Source of the DNA: Agroathelia rolfsii
Taxonomy: Eukaryota; Basidiomycota; Agaricomycetes; Amylocorticiales; Amylocorticiaceae
DNA: 64,000 nucleotides
Direction of reading: 5' to 3'
NCBI GenBank assembly: GCA_018343915.1
Contig: JABRWF010000001.1
Coordinates: forward strand, 3,224,001-3,288,000
Below, one piece after another: positions 13,026 through 24,908 of the stretch (positions are counted from its first letter, which is position 1; each line of letters starts with the position of its first letter). A model generated the notes under the pieces. That model did no database searches, was not told where the DNA came from, and saw nothing but the letters and a program-made list of their open reading frames with translations. The translations under genes and the position numbers were made by a program.

Positions 13026-13329
13026 GAGCCTTGTGCTTTTTCAGAGCTCTAGTGAAAGCCAGAAGGTCGAAGTGAGTGAATGATATTGACAAGATATCCC
13101 GGCTCGTGCTACCAGTGGTATCGCGCGGGGATGATGGTACTTGTCATGCCACAGTGGCTTGTGGCGTTGTCAAGATAACTACATGATGAGAAACAACATA
13201 GTGGTTCCGTCAACCCAAGACTTGGACGCACTGCCTAGTTTTACTACTATAATACATCTCCAAGCAATACAAGCATTGCAACCTCGCTAGCCTTAAAACC
13301 TCGCCTGTCTTGCTTTTTGACAATACTGC
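13026..13329. promoter_or_regulatory. Shared bidirectional promoter region, LDAH and SEC8
   Basis: The 304 bases between two divergent start codons must contain both promoters. I see no recognisable factor site; a CT/CA-rich segment precedes the SEC8 start. Confidence 0.5.
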
Positions 13330-16300
13330 ATGTCCCGTGCCCCGCCATTTCCCACTCGACGTCCGCGCACTCCCCCTTCTCAGAGTCAAAATGGTCTAGG
13401 ATCCCCTCCAACTCGTCCTTTGCAGATCAGCCGTGACAAGGGATCGCCAAGACCGACCATATCTGGTAGCAATGGTTTGTCTCAGTCACCCCAGCGTATG
13501 GTGCCCAGCCGACCACAGAGATCGGAGCTTCGTGGATCTAGTCGCACTTCCGAGTACTCTGATTCTGAAAGATCATATATACCTCGGCCACCAAGAGGGT
13601 CTGAAGACCTTCAAGATGTACCAGGCTCTTCTGGACAATACAATAATCCATATCGTCCTAGAACGACAAGTACTAGCACAACTGCTTCTACAATATCCAG
13701 ACCGTCCCGTAGTCAATCGGGCTACGAGGCTGCTGCTGCTCTGCCATCCGTGATTTCTGCTTTCCAAAATGCTGGGAGAAGGAGGGGTACTCAGGACGCG
13801 AGCGACGTGGAATACGAACTAGCCAAGAAGCAAGAAGCGGAAAAAGAAAGGCAGAGGCAGGAGCGTATCAAAGCCCGCGCTCCTGGCCGACAGGCTAATG
13901 GGAGAGCGCGAGCAGGAGATATTGATGGTACTTCTTCTGCCTGACCGGCTTTTCTTCTTGATCTTCTGACCCTTCAATTATAGCTGTGCTTGATCAAATA
14001 AAAGACGAATGGGAGTTCATTATTGACCCAGATGTATGTCACATTGTCGTAACCAGACGACTCAAAGGATAGCTGATGATATGAAACTTTCCTAGTTCAA
14101 TCCGGTTGACCTTGCCATACAACTACTTGATGAATCTTCTATGGGCAAGGATATAGATTCTTTCCGGCGGACGAAGGTCATGCTTTCCAAGGCACTCAAA
14201 GGGTCTGTCGACAGTAAGTACGTCGAGTCCATAGCCTGTGTGAATCTTTGCTGATATGCACCAGAGCACTATCAGGCCTTTGCAGCCTCACTTCCACATC
14301 ATGCATCTTTGCTGAATCATCTTGATGCTTCCTCAACGCAAATTAAGGAGATGAGAAGCTCTCTTCAGGAAGCGAAGGAGAATTTAGGAAACAAACGGGC
14401 CGATCTCATGCAACTGTGGACGCGCGGGCAGACCGTTGAAGAAATGATAAAGCTTTTGGATGAAATGTACTTGAGTTTCTGTTCTTTTTTTTTGTTTTTT
14501 TTTGTGAATGTAATAATCATACGTTACTCTAGGGAGACTCTCAAGGCTGTTCCTGATATTTTAGAGACGTTAATTTCAGAGAAGCGACTTCTTCAAGCTT
14601 CCATTCTCCTCGTTCGTAGTCTCAAGATGGTGAACAAACCAGACATGCAAGAGATTGGAGCGGTGTCTGATCTGAGAGCCTATCTAAATGGACAAGATAC
14701 CGTCAGTAGGCTTACGAACTAGGATGCAATCCAGACTTACCGTCGCGATAGGCACTCCGAGATATCTTGGTAGATGAACTCCAGAGCCATCTGTATCTCA
14801 AGTCTTTTTGGTGTGAATCTCGATGGGCCCCCTATTCACCCAACCAGCAATCTCGTGCGTTTCCACTTTTATATGGCTATCTTTGACGTTTAATGTTATC
14901 TTAGTTCCCAGAGTGGATTTTGAAAATGAGCCACTATCATCTGAGGGTTCCCAGTCAGCACAGGCATTATTGATAACAATTCCTGATAGTGCACCACCTT
15001 CTCGTCTATCACGCTTCCTTGACAGCCTTTCGCTAAAGCCCAACGACCCTCCCCACGACGTAGAAAGCTCTAATCAGCGTAGAAATAGCTCTCTACAGCC
15101 GTCTGGTGGGATGACCACATCAACATCTCTACTTTCCCTAGGCGGTGTTTCTCTAGCCAACCAAAATTCATCACAGCGCAATCCGGAAGCTGACTCATTC
15201 GCCTATATAGAAACTCTGTTGGAAGCCCTTGCAGTCCTGGGAAAACTTGGCAGTGCTTTGGATCTAATTGCTCAGAGGCTGCCAAACGAAATATTTGCAC
15301 TAGTGGAAGGCACCCTGACCGAGGTAGAAGACCGGGCCGAATTTAACCGAAGGGCGTCCGTGCTCGTTTCCAGCACCGTTCCCAGAACCGATGGAGTTCT
15401 TATATTTTCGTCCAATGAAGAGTCCTTAACTGGCAGTATATTGGAGCCGACTATGGCGCCAACGGGAGGGATAGTAGACACCAGTAGACTTCGTTTGGCC
15501 GGGCTAGAGTCATCAGCACAGCATGCCGATCAAGAAATTCTGAAAGACTTCTTCTGGACGGTCTACTCCAAGCTTGATGCTGTCTCTCAGGGTCTTCGGC
15601 TCATATATGAAGTTTCGAACAGGATTGGAAATGTGAGTTTGCTCCCTACCGAACTAACTGTAAGTATTGTATTAATCTTGTCTGGACAGAGACGAGATTT
15701 CAAGGATTCATCGGGGGCCAAACCAGGCACTCTCTTCCCTGTGTCGGAGTTATGGTTGCCAGTACAGGCGGAAGTGAGAACGCTGTTGCACGATTATCTT
15801 ACCAGCGACGAACAGAGCACTGTAGCTGGTCGCAACCCTATCTCTTCCATCAACGAGGTGCTGAGAGAAGGAAAATACAGCCGGGACAAATCCAAGGTGA
15901 CTCTATCGAGTCCTTTTCTCTTTTCAAACAGACTAACACATCGGTCTAGTCCGTGTTCCGTTTTGCTGATGCTGACTTCAAAACTACCACACGTGCTCTG
16001 CGTTCGCATGAAGATGAACTTACCCGTGTTCTACGAGATACGGTGCCGGGCCTTGTCCAAGGTTCTCTAGAAAACGCTGCCCAATCAACTCTTGCTACTG
16101 TAGGCACAGATGACAGACTCCTTGGGGCAGATCAACATCACCGGACATTGGTAAAGCCTGATGCATTCCATGTCAGCGTCTTGTTCCAGCCTACACTATG
16201 TTTCCTGGAGCGTGTATCGGATATTTTGCCCGCTGGAAGTGAATCCATGAGATCCTCGGACATTATACTGGACGATTTTGTCTTAAAAGTGTATCTCCCT

Positions 16301-17971
16301 CAGCTCGAGGAAAAGGTCTCGGGGCTGTTCCATCAAGCTGTTTCAAGTAAGTGCCGCAACTCAACGACGCTATTAGTTCTGATAAAATTGTTGTGTAGGC
16401 GCTGATGCGTTCCAGCCTGACCCTTCGTCTTCACGTTTATCCCATCGACCTCTTATCAAAGCTGGGACACAGTCGATGGCGCTTGTCAATTCGCTGTGCT
16501 CTATGCTACAACAAACACCTTTCCATCAGGAAAACTACACACGCCTCATCCTCAGTGTTATCATTCAGTTCTATCAACGATGTTATGACAAGTTCCAGGC
16601 CTTGGTCACGCTCGGATCAGGGACCGAAGGGGCCGAGCCAAAGCTTGCACTGGCTTCCCGTTGGGCTCAACGTCCCGAGATGAACGCATGCTTATCCGAA
16701 CTGCTGAAAACGGATGTGAGTAGATACATTACTTTGCTCCTGGACTGATACCAATATTTTGTTGGCAGGAGTCAGATGACACCATGAGGGCCCGGTTATG
16801 TCGTCAAGAGGACAACCTTGAATTTTCCTTATTGTCAAGCTCGAGCGTAAGCAAGGAAGACCTGGTTGCTTCGACCCGTAATCTTGCTACACTAAGTAAT
16901 CTGTATCACACCGTGGTACGTATGTTTTGGGCCACTGATATCCTACGACAATATTTACCTCCCATAGACATGGTTTACTTCCGAGTTGAGTAGGCTCAAG
17001 GCAATAACAGATGATACAATGTCACCTACGAGTCTCGATCCAACCGTGGTCACGCCATTTACGCCATCCATACCTCAGCCAGGCGAGAACTCAAGGCTTC
17101 AATTGTCATTGTCCAAAGAGATGGCCATGTATGTGCACAACGTCGTTTCTTACAACCCGTCCTTATGTCTATCCAGGCGATTCCAGTCCATCTTACGCAC
17201 ATATGAAAGCCTTGCTGAGCTCATAATCCATACTGTCCGGATTGATATCCGATGTCGTGTCATGCATTTCCTTAACTCAGCTATGCGTCAGGTATGTTGA
17301 TCCCTTTGCATATATGCCACTGGTTTAATAGCATAAGCTAGGGCAATTACCACCTGGAACGGGAAGCCGGAGAACTTGATCCAGATATCAGCGATTTGAA
17401 CGCAGAATTGGCCAGTTGTGACGATTTTATTTCGACGACTCTACTGGAGCGAGAGCAAAGGTACTCCTTTCTTATCTTCGTATTTTTATGTAAACCTAAA
17501 AATATGTCAAGATTTGTTTTCGCTGGCATTGGCCGATTGCTAGAAGATTTGCTCATACTCAATGCCCGTTATCTCCGCCTGGTTAATGAATTTGGTATCA
17601 AGAAGATCTTCAGAAATATGTTGGCACTGCAACAGAGCATCAAGGCGTTGCAACGGGACGGGACTCCGACGGACATCGACCGCGCCAAATTGTATTATGC
17701 CATGTATTTCAGGTCTCCCACGGTATGTATTTAATTCATTCTCGATTCTGAGGACATTTGAGCTGACAATCGGAAACAGGATATGCTCGAGAGTATACGA
17801 GTCAAACAGATTTTCTCGTTCGACGAATACCGTACAATGCTCAACCTACAGTGTGGTGTAAATCAAGCGGAGGGCGATGCAGGGAAAGCGAAAGCTACCG
17901 ACCGCAGCTATAGCATATACATCCTTGATCTTCTTCAAATGGAGAATGCGAAAGAAGAAGAGGACTCATGA
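13330..17971 (+). CDS. SEC8: Exocyst complex component Sec8 (EXOC4)
   Basis: A subunit of the octameric exocyst, which tethers secretory vesicles to the plasma membrane at hyphal tips. The first exon encodes a long, Ser/Pro/Arg-rich disordered N-terminus (about 195 residues) ending in a charged Lys/Glu/Arg stretch. The Sec8 core then starts: an AVLDQIKDEWEFI segment, FNPVDLAIQLLD, and a coiled coil with QAFAASLPHHASLLNHL and LQEAKENLGNKRADL. ETLKAVPDILE and SEKRLLQAS follow. The long helical C-terminal region spans 14760-17971 in many exons separated by short introns, including one of 56 nt from 13925 and one with T-runs near 14486. The end is EEEDS then TGA at 17969. The reading through 15000-16400 is clear; a few exon edges between 16330 and 17780 are approximate. 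The protein is convergent with the Cup1-like gene. Confidence 0.88.
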
Positions 17972-18084
17972 TGTCTATCGGTTTTGTCAGCCAGTTGTTA
18001 CCCAATATGATGTTATATGGATGTTATTATATATATTATATGGAGGAAGGATAGTAAACTCGGGGCCACGCATACGCTATTAAT

Positions 18085-19320
18085 TTATTTCTTTTGGTTT
18101 TTGTTCAATTTTTCTAACTGAGTAGTCCCGATCCAGGCAATGTCGGTTTCGTCGACGTATGGAAGGCGCTTCCCAGTAAACCGCTGTCTCTGTGAAATCG
18201 CCTCGTCTGATACAGAAACTGAGTATATGCCCTTGCGGTTGGGGTGGTCAGGAGAATATGTGTATGTTAAAATTGGAATGCGGCTTAGAAGCTCTTGGTA
18301 ACGGCGCCGCAGCCATCTTACAGGCAAAAGGCAGGGATCAAAGGTGGCGGCGATTGAAGATGTAGCCTCTCGCAGCTTTTTATCTTGCTTTTGACTACTG
18401 CCTCGATGTAGCCGACGCCCCTGGCTTGCCAATGCACGAATTTCCTCTAGTATACGGCCGTCTTGTAGGCCAATAGGACGTATGCCAGCACTTTTGAGTG
18501 CGCCATCGTCAGTGGAAAGGTCATCTGATCCAGCCTTTACATAAACACTGAGCGGAGGGTACACCTTCTTCCATTCTCGTGTGAAGTAGCGCCAGCGGGC
18601 ATTTACTTCACGACGTTTGCTCAGGCGACCCAGAAGTTTTGCTTCTTCGGAGTTGGGATTGGCCCTTTCTGGGAGAGTTGGTGGAGCTCTCAGTGATGAA
18701 TCCTTCAATGCCTTCCATGTAGTACGTGAAAGAGCTGATGTATGGAGCGCTTTGAGTTCCGATGAGTACACAGGTGGCCGAGACTTTTCTGAGGAGGCGA
18801 TTATCCGCGGCGGTAATGGTTGTTTGGGATCGGTGAGTAGGGGCTTTTTGGGAACATGAGATTTTTTATTCCTTAAGAAAATGGTGAGACCCTACTTTCA
18901 TCATTTCCCAGCGCAACCTCCCTACTCTTCCATACGCAATATCAAGCATGGCCGAAAACGCTTTGTGATTTCCGCTCATGGCCCTGCTGATTCGGCGATA
19001 ATCCTATCATAACAATTCTACGTCACTATGCATGTCTTGTCATTACCTGGTAAAGATACCTTGTGAACTCTTCTGAAAATAGAGTTGCGCGTGTGCGTCT
19101 TACGTGCCTCCGCGACCTTTCGCACATCATCTGAAGCCTTTAATCGGAAAAACTCCCTAGTGATAGTGGCATTTCTCCGTGAGGAAAGACTGCGAGCTAC
19201 AGAGCCAGCATACTGCGCATACCTAAGATAAATATGAGGAAGCTGCCTGATCTGTCTGAGAAAGACTCTGTAGAACGAGAATAGTGCAGGTCTAGAAGGC
19301 ACGCCCAATCGCACTCGCAT
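18085..19320 (-). CDS. Cup1-like LYR-motif mitochondrial protein
   Basis: A three-exon gene for a protein of the fungal Cup1-like LYR family. LYR proteins assist assembly of mitochondrial complexes or iron-sulphur clusters. The N-terminus contains LFSFYRVFLRQIRQLP and an HIYLRYAQ segment, the variant LYR region, followed by basic helices (REFFRLKAS, RNSIFRRVHK). The intron GTATCT...GATAG (56 nt) joins HK to DYRRISRAMSG. The next exon ends LDIAYGRVGRLRWEMMK, typical of the family's N-terminal domain. A second intron leads into PLLTDPKQPLPPRI and the C-terminal domain, which has RWRYFTREWKKVYPP and LPVRWLRRRYQELLSRIP. The stop TAA is at 18085. The match rests on domain-level resemblance, and the precise role is unknown. 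Confidence 0.82.
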
Positions 19321-20191
19321 GGCGTTGAAAGAACGCCCTGGACTTCGCTCTTATTAAGAGTTCAATTTGAAACAATTGCCAGCGAGTCGGTCACGGTTCT
19401 TGACAAGCTCGTCGCTTGAAGAAAAGAACTATGGGTGCTGAAGCACTACGGAATGCTGATAAATCCGAGTTATAGTTGTCAGCGTATGTGTGAGCAACGA
19501 GTAGTGTCGTCAATGGGCAGAATTGAAGTGGTCTAATGGTAGTCGGCTTCACGTTTGTTGCTGCGTCATGATCGTGGCCAAACTTATCCAGCGTTCAACA
19601 GGCTCGGAGGCAAATGTCTACTTGTCTTTATTGACGTTTGACCATGATCACAACTTGAACTAAAAATGCACGCTGCCAGCCTGAGTGATCATGATGGTCA
19701 TCAACTGTTTTTTTTGGCGTTACAACGGTCCGGTTTCATTCTACTTTTATATTGCCTAGCTTTCACTACCTCGTCGGCATCTCATACAACTTGATGAAAA
19801 TATGGAATCAGTCTCATCCGTTGTCCCTCAATTTGGGCGCAATAACCACTCAGGGGATCTGTGCGTACTATCGCAATCCGCAATACTATGACGGTTACGA
19901 CTTGAACATCCAGCTCACAGCTTCTATAAATAAGCTCGATGTCCTGGGAAATATTCGGAATGAATGACCAGTTGCTCTGGTTAGAGAGAGCTATCTCACC
20001 ATTGTTGTGGTCATGGGACTGAGCTGAATCCGTTAATTATCCGTGATGCAACTGCCTCTGCGGTCTCATTTCAGATTATTGCGTCGGCAGGAGTATGAGA
20101 GAGATGGAAAATGCCATTATAAAAGATGCTGTTGTGCAGCATGTCTCCACAGAACATTGCTCTTATTTTACACTTGAAACCTTTTTCTCAA
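19321..20191. other. Intergenic, upstream of the first endoglucanase
   Basis: About 870 bases with no supported gene. A 71-residue open frame at 19752-19967 has no recognisable motif and is probably chance. The 3' end of this interval is the promoter of the endoglucanase gene. Confidence 0.5.
20118..20124 (+). promoter_or_regulatory. TATA box of the first GH5 endoglucanase
   Basis: TATAAAA stands 74 bases before the ATG at 20192. This is a spacing and strength usual for highly induced secreted-enzyme genes in fungi. Confidence 0.6.
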
Positions 20192-21897
20192 ATGTTCATT
20201 CCTGTTGCTTTCGTTGCTTTGGCCGCTGGCCTTGTAAGGGCTCAACAAGATGCATATGGTCAATGTGGCGGTGATGCTTGGTGTATGTTCAAACCTCATC
20301 GGAAAACCAGAGCTGTACTGATAATAATTCAAATAGCCGGCGATACTACTTGTGTCTCTGGCGTAAGTGATATTCTCTCGTTTACACTAGCATAGAAAAA
20401 TGACAGGGCGAACAGTACTACTGCAAATACGTGAATGCATACTATAGGTATGGTTTACTTAAGCTTGTTTCCCACTACTACAGCAGACTGAACGATTTGT
20501 TCTAGTCAATGTGTTCCTGGTACTGCTACCACCAGCACAGCAGCCACACCAACTTCAACTTCGATATCGACAGCATCCAAAACAGCGACTTCAACAGCCT
20601 CTGCTTCTACTAGCACAAGCTCTGGAGCTCTACCATATTTGGGTGGTGGTACGTTAAGGTACTTAATCATGCATTGCTGTTCTCCACTGACATGGCATGA
20701 TAGTCAACACTGCTGGTTACGATTTCTCTGTGGACACCAATGGTGACTTCACTGGAACGGGCGATGTGCCTCCGGCCTGGCAATACGCTCACTTTGCGGA
20801 TGAGGGTGCCAACATCTTCCGTATTCCCTTCGCATGTATGTCTCAATCGATATTCTGTGAATTTCTGTGCTGAACCTATCTTAGGGCAATTGATGACACC
20901 CACTCTTGGAGGTAGCATCAATACCACATTCTTCGACACGGAATACGATGTAACTGTCCAAGCTGCTCTGGCGACCGGTGCTTATGTCATCGTTGATCTG
21001 CACAACTACGCACGATGGAACGGTGGTATCATCGGCCAAGGCGGTCCGACTAACGCAGAGTACGCCTCTATCTGGACACAGCTTACTTCCTACTATGGCA
21101 GCAATACCAAAGTCATTGTATGCACACAACTTATGCTTAGGGGGAATATGAGTTTCGCTCACAAGCGTTTCTTTAGTTCGGTTTGATGAACGAGCCCCAC
21201 GACCTTGACTCCATTCCTGATTGGGCGGACAGTCTTCAATATGTGGTTGATGCCGTTCGTGAGGCTGGCTCTATTAACTACCTCTTGCTGCCCGGTTCTT
21301 CGTGGTCCAGCGCCGCAGAGCTACCAACCGAGGCGGGCCCTTACCTCCTTAACATCACCGACCCTCTTGGCGGCACCGATAAATTGGTGTTTGATGGTAA
21401 AAGGCGTTGATTCCCTACTCGGCAAGGACTTTACTTATCCTTCGATAGTTCATCAATACTTGGACAGCGATGACAGCGGTACTAGCTCCACCTGCGTCAC
21501 CAACAACACGGGTGTCCTTCAGACTCTCGTTACATGGCTTCAGGAGAATGGCAACCGCCAAGCCATCCTTAGTGAGACCGGTGGAGGCAGTGACAGCAGC
21601 AGCTGCGAGACCTAGTAAGCTACCTCCTACGGACTGCCTTTGTTATGTCCCTCTGACCAGTTTGTCTAGCCTTGCCGAAGAGCTTGCCTTCATCCAGGAC
21701 AACCAAGCTAGTATCACTGGCTTCTCCATCTGGGCAGCTGGTGCCTTCGATACCACATATACTCTTTCAGTCACGCCTGACTCTGATGGCACTGACCAGC
21801 CACTTTGGACCATCGCTGGTGAGCAAAAAAAATCATTTTCATCGACTCTGGTCTTGTATGCTAACAAGCCTATGCAGTCAAACCGTATCTTCCTTGA
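20192..21897 (+). CDS. Secreted endoglucanase, CBM1 + GH5
   Basis: Extracellular endo-beta-1,4-glucanase that cuts cellulose chains internally. A signal peptide (MFIPVAFVALAAGLVRA) is followed by one CBM1 split over several exons: YGQCGGDAW, GDTTCVSG, then the CKYVNAYYSQCVPG end, with the full set of Cys. A Ser/Thr linker leads to the GH5 domain, beginning [15 protein letters not shown]. Catalytic-site features are LMNEPHD near 21184 (acid/base Glu) and [10 protein letters not shown] near 21577 (nucleophile Glu). The conserved [10 protein letters not shown] also appears. Eight or more short introns interrupt it. The last one gives the ending AVKPYLP with TGA at 21895. I chose 20192 over an upstream in-frame ATG at 20126 because it begins the signal peptide. 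It is a tandem paralogue of the gene at 22917. Confidence 0.93.
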
Positions 21898-22916
21898 GCA
21901 TTTTTTTTCGTTCGCTGAAGTATCCTAGCTTCCATCGTTATATCTTAAATGTTATTCGTGAGAGTACCAATCAGAGAATATTTAAAATACCATGTGCGCA
22001 TGATAGTCAACTGCCACTCAGGCTGTCATGCTACTTCATTAATAATAACGATTGAGTTCAAAATGGCCCATCTTGAAACCCAAAGGCTTTCTCTGACAAC
22101 GAGTTAGGCTATTAGAGATTGTAAGATCCTTGACCGATATCATAGGAACTGAGCTTATACCTTAGAGAAATATTGAACCCGTTTCATCGCCTTCAGCCCA
22201 CACACACACAGTAGGCTGACGTCAACAGCAGGCGCGGATAAATCTCGGTGATAGCTACCTATGGAGCCGGCCGTTGTTTAGTAAGACTTTTCATTTCGTC
22301 CGCTGCTTCGAATTTCTTAATGAACGCTTCGCTTTCAAATTATGCTATCTCGGCCCCCCGACTCGACATGGAACCATGACGACGTCCATCCTTGTCTTTT
22401 GCTCACGGATTTGTTACAGACACTCGATGTGTTTGCACAGACAGTTGAAGCTGGAAAATAATAATGCATTTCAAAAACAAGCTTTCAGTTTCTTTCTCTT
22501 ACCTTCCAAGTCCGAGTCGAGTTTGTTCATGAAAATGGGCGTCATGGTCCAAGTCAGACAAAATAGGTTTTATAATGTCCGGCTCACAGGCTCCTCTTCG
22601 GCTCGCTCAAAATATCATTACTAGTGATCTCTATCTCCGTCGGAGGAATTATATGCAGGTACGGATACAAATTGAAAATGCCGGCTGCTCTTCAGCAAAT
22701 TCGGATCGTTTAAGAACAGTTCAAGACCAAAACACTTCAATTGTCTAGACGACGGTGACCATCGACGAAATCTCAGCGATCCGAAAGGTACCGCTCTGGT
22801 CCAGCCATCGGCTCATCAGACAGGCCCCTTCGAGATATAAAAACCTATGAGTCGCATACCTGCTGGAAATCATTAATCTTTTCTTTCTCTTTCCCTTCCA
22901 TTCTTTTGTTTCCGTC
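21898..22916. other. Intergenic between the two endoglucanases
   Basis: About 1 kb holding the 3' flank of one gene and the promoter of the other. It contains a short CA repeat at 22199-22210 and no credible coding sequence. Confidence 0.5.
22836..22843 (+). promoter_or_regulatory. TATA box of the second GH5 endoglucanase
   Basis: TATAAAAA lies 81 bases before the ATG at 22917, matching the position of the TATA box in the tandem paralogue. Confidence 0.6.
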
Positions 22917-24908
22917 ATGCAGTACATTCCGATTGCAGCTGTCATTGCTGCCTCCACACTCGTTAGTGCGGCTCCCACTACTAGCAGTAGTGCCCAGGAT
23001 GTAAGCATCTTATCAGCAATCGTTAATTTGAAAGTGGCTAACATACCCGATCGTCCAGAAATGGGAACAATGTATGCAATATCATCGTGCTGTATTCATC
23101 TTTTTCTCAACTCAAAGAATTTAAATAGGTGGCGGTCTCAACTGGACCGGCAGTACGACCTGTGTTGACGGCTCCGTCTGTACTGAACAGAACAGCTACT
23201 ATTGGCAGGTAAGATTCTAGCTGTTTCCAATCCAGTCTTATCTTAATATTTTGCCGCGCCGTAGTGCCTTCCCACTACTTTCACTTCGTCGTCTGTGTCG
23301 ACTGCAAGCTCCTGCGTCGTAATTCCTTCGTCGGCTGCCGTCAGTGTAAGAACCACTGCTAGTTCCAGCGCGAACACCTTTGTGGTCACTTCTTCTTCCG
23401 GTGTCCAGGCTCTTTACGCTCAGTGCGGCGGTGAGAGCTGGACCGGTGGTACATCATGCGTCTCTGGATCCACCTGCGTGGAATACAATGCCTGGTACAG
23501 TCAATGTGTACCTGGGACATCTTCCAACTCTGCCTCGTCTTCGGAGGCTGTCACGACGTCTACTGAGGTTTTCGTCGCCAGCACTCAGTCTTCTTCGACC
23601 GTGGTCGTTATTACTCCCACCACAAGTCCTACGCCTACCACCACGAGCGTTTCCACTCCCACTTCGACGACCATCAGCACATCATCCTCATCGACCCATG
23701 TCACCTCTAGCTCTTCTGCTGTTGCTTCGTCTACCCACGCCAGCTCAACTTCCGTTGCTTCTGCAGCCGCCAGCGCTAGCTCCGGCAGCTTACCTTTCCT
23801 CGGTGGTGTAAACACTGCCGGCTACGATTTCTCGGTTTACACCGACGGCTCTTTCAGCGGTACCGGCCAGACCCCTCCCTCATCTCAATACGCCCACTTC
23901 GCTAATCAGGGTGCCAACATCTTCCGTATTCCATTCGCATGGCAGCTCATGACGCCCACTCTGGGTGGTGACATTGACGCAACCTGGTTCAGCACCTATG
24001 ATACCACTGTCCAGGCTGCTCTCGCTACTGGTGCATATGTCATCCTTGACCTTCACAACTACGCTCGCTGGAACGGTGGCATTGTCGGCCAGGGTGGACC
24101 CACCAACGCTCAGTTCGCTTCGCTCTGGACTCAGCTGGCTGCCAAGTACGGTAGCAATGAGAAGGTCATCTTCGGTCTTATGAACGAGCCCCATGATCTC
24201 AACGACATCTCTACCTGGGCTGCCTCCCTCCAAGCCGTCGTCACTGCCGTTCGTGCTGCTGGCTCAATCAACTACCTGCTCCTGCCCGGATCCACCTGGT
24301 CCCATGCCTCTGCTCTCCCCACTGAGGCTGGCCCTGATCTCTTGACGATCACCGACCCTCTTGGTGGTACTGATAAGCTGATCTTCGATGGTAAGCACAT
24401 CTTCCGCGCATATAATCTATACTCGTCCATTTCACTAACTTTCTTTCTTACAGTCCACCAATACCTTGACAGCGATGGCAGCGGCACCAGCGACACCTGC
24501 GCCACTAACAACGTTGATGTCCTGACAACTCTTGTCTCTTGGCTTAAGACCAACGGCCGTCAGGCCCTTCTGAGCGAGACTGGTGGTGGAAGCACCTCCT
24601 CTTGCGAGACCTAGTAAGGCCCATTTGTTAAAAAATCTCGATTTTCAAGGGACTTATCGAATTCTTCAACTTAGTCTTGATCAGGAGCTCGCCTACGTTA
24701 AGGAAAACTCGGATTATATTGTTGGCTACACTGTCTGGGCCGCTGGTGCTTTTGACACTAGCTACGCTTTGACTGTGACTCCCAACTCCGACGGCACTGA
24801 CCAGGCTATCTGGACCGATGCTGGTTAGTTTTTTTAATCTTGAATGTGGAAAAGATGTGGTATATACTAATTGTACTCTCCCTTACAGTTGTTCCCAATC
24901 TGCCTTAA
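22917..24908 (+). CDS. Secreted endoglucanase with two CBM1 modules + GH5
   Basis: Paralogue of the preceding gene. Signal peptide [19 protein letters not shown]. The first CBM1 is assembled across a 13-nt micro-exon (23059-23071) that supplies KWEQ and the first base of the next Cys codon, giving [15 protein letters not shown] short Ser/Thr spacer is followed by a second complete CBM1 ([15 protein letters not shown]...[11 protein letters not shown]). A long Ser/Thr/Pro linker of about 90 residues leads to the GH5 domain ([47 protein letters not shown]). The final exons give SCETYLDQELAY and end VVPNLP with TAA at 24906. Two cellulose-binding modules on one enzyme should strengthen binding to crystalline cellulose. 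The GH5 domain itself is in one large exon from 23295, unlike the first copy, which is more heavily split. Confidence 0.93.

Noticed and set aside
13330..17971. Assignment as a COG (Golgi tether) subunit
   Set aside because: The FNPVDLAIQLLD and coiled-coil blocks fit Sec8 better than COG subunits.
19752..19967. 71-residue plus-strand open frame upstream of the endoglucanase
   Set aside because: No conserved motif, no signal peptide, and no partner exon fits.
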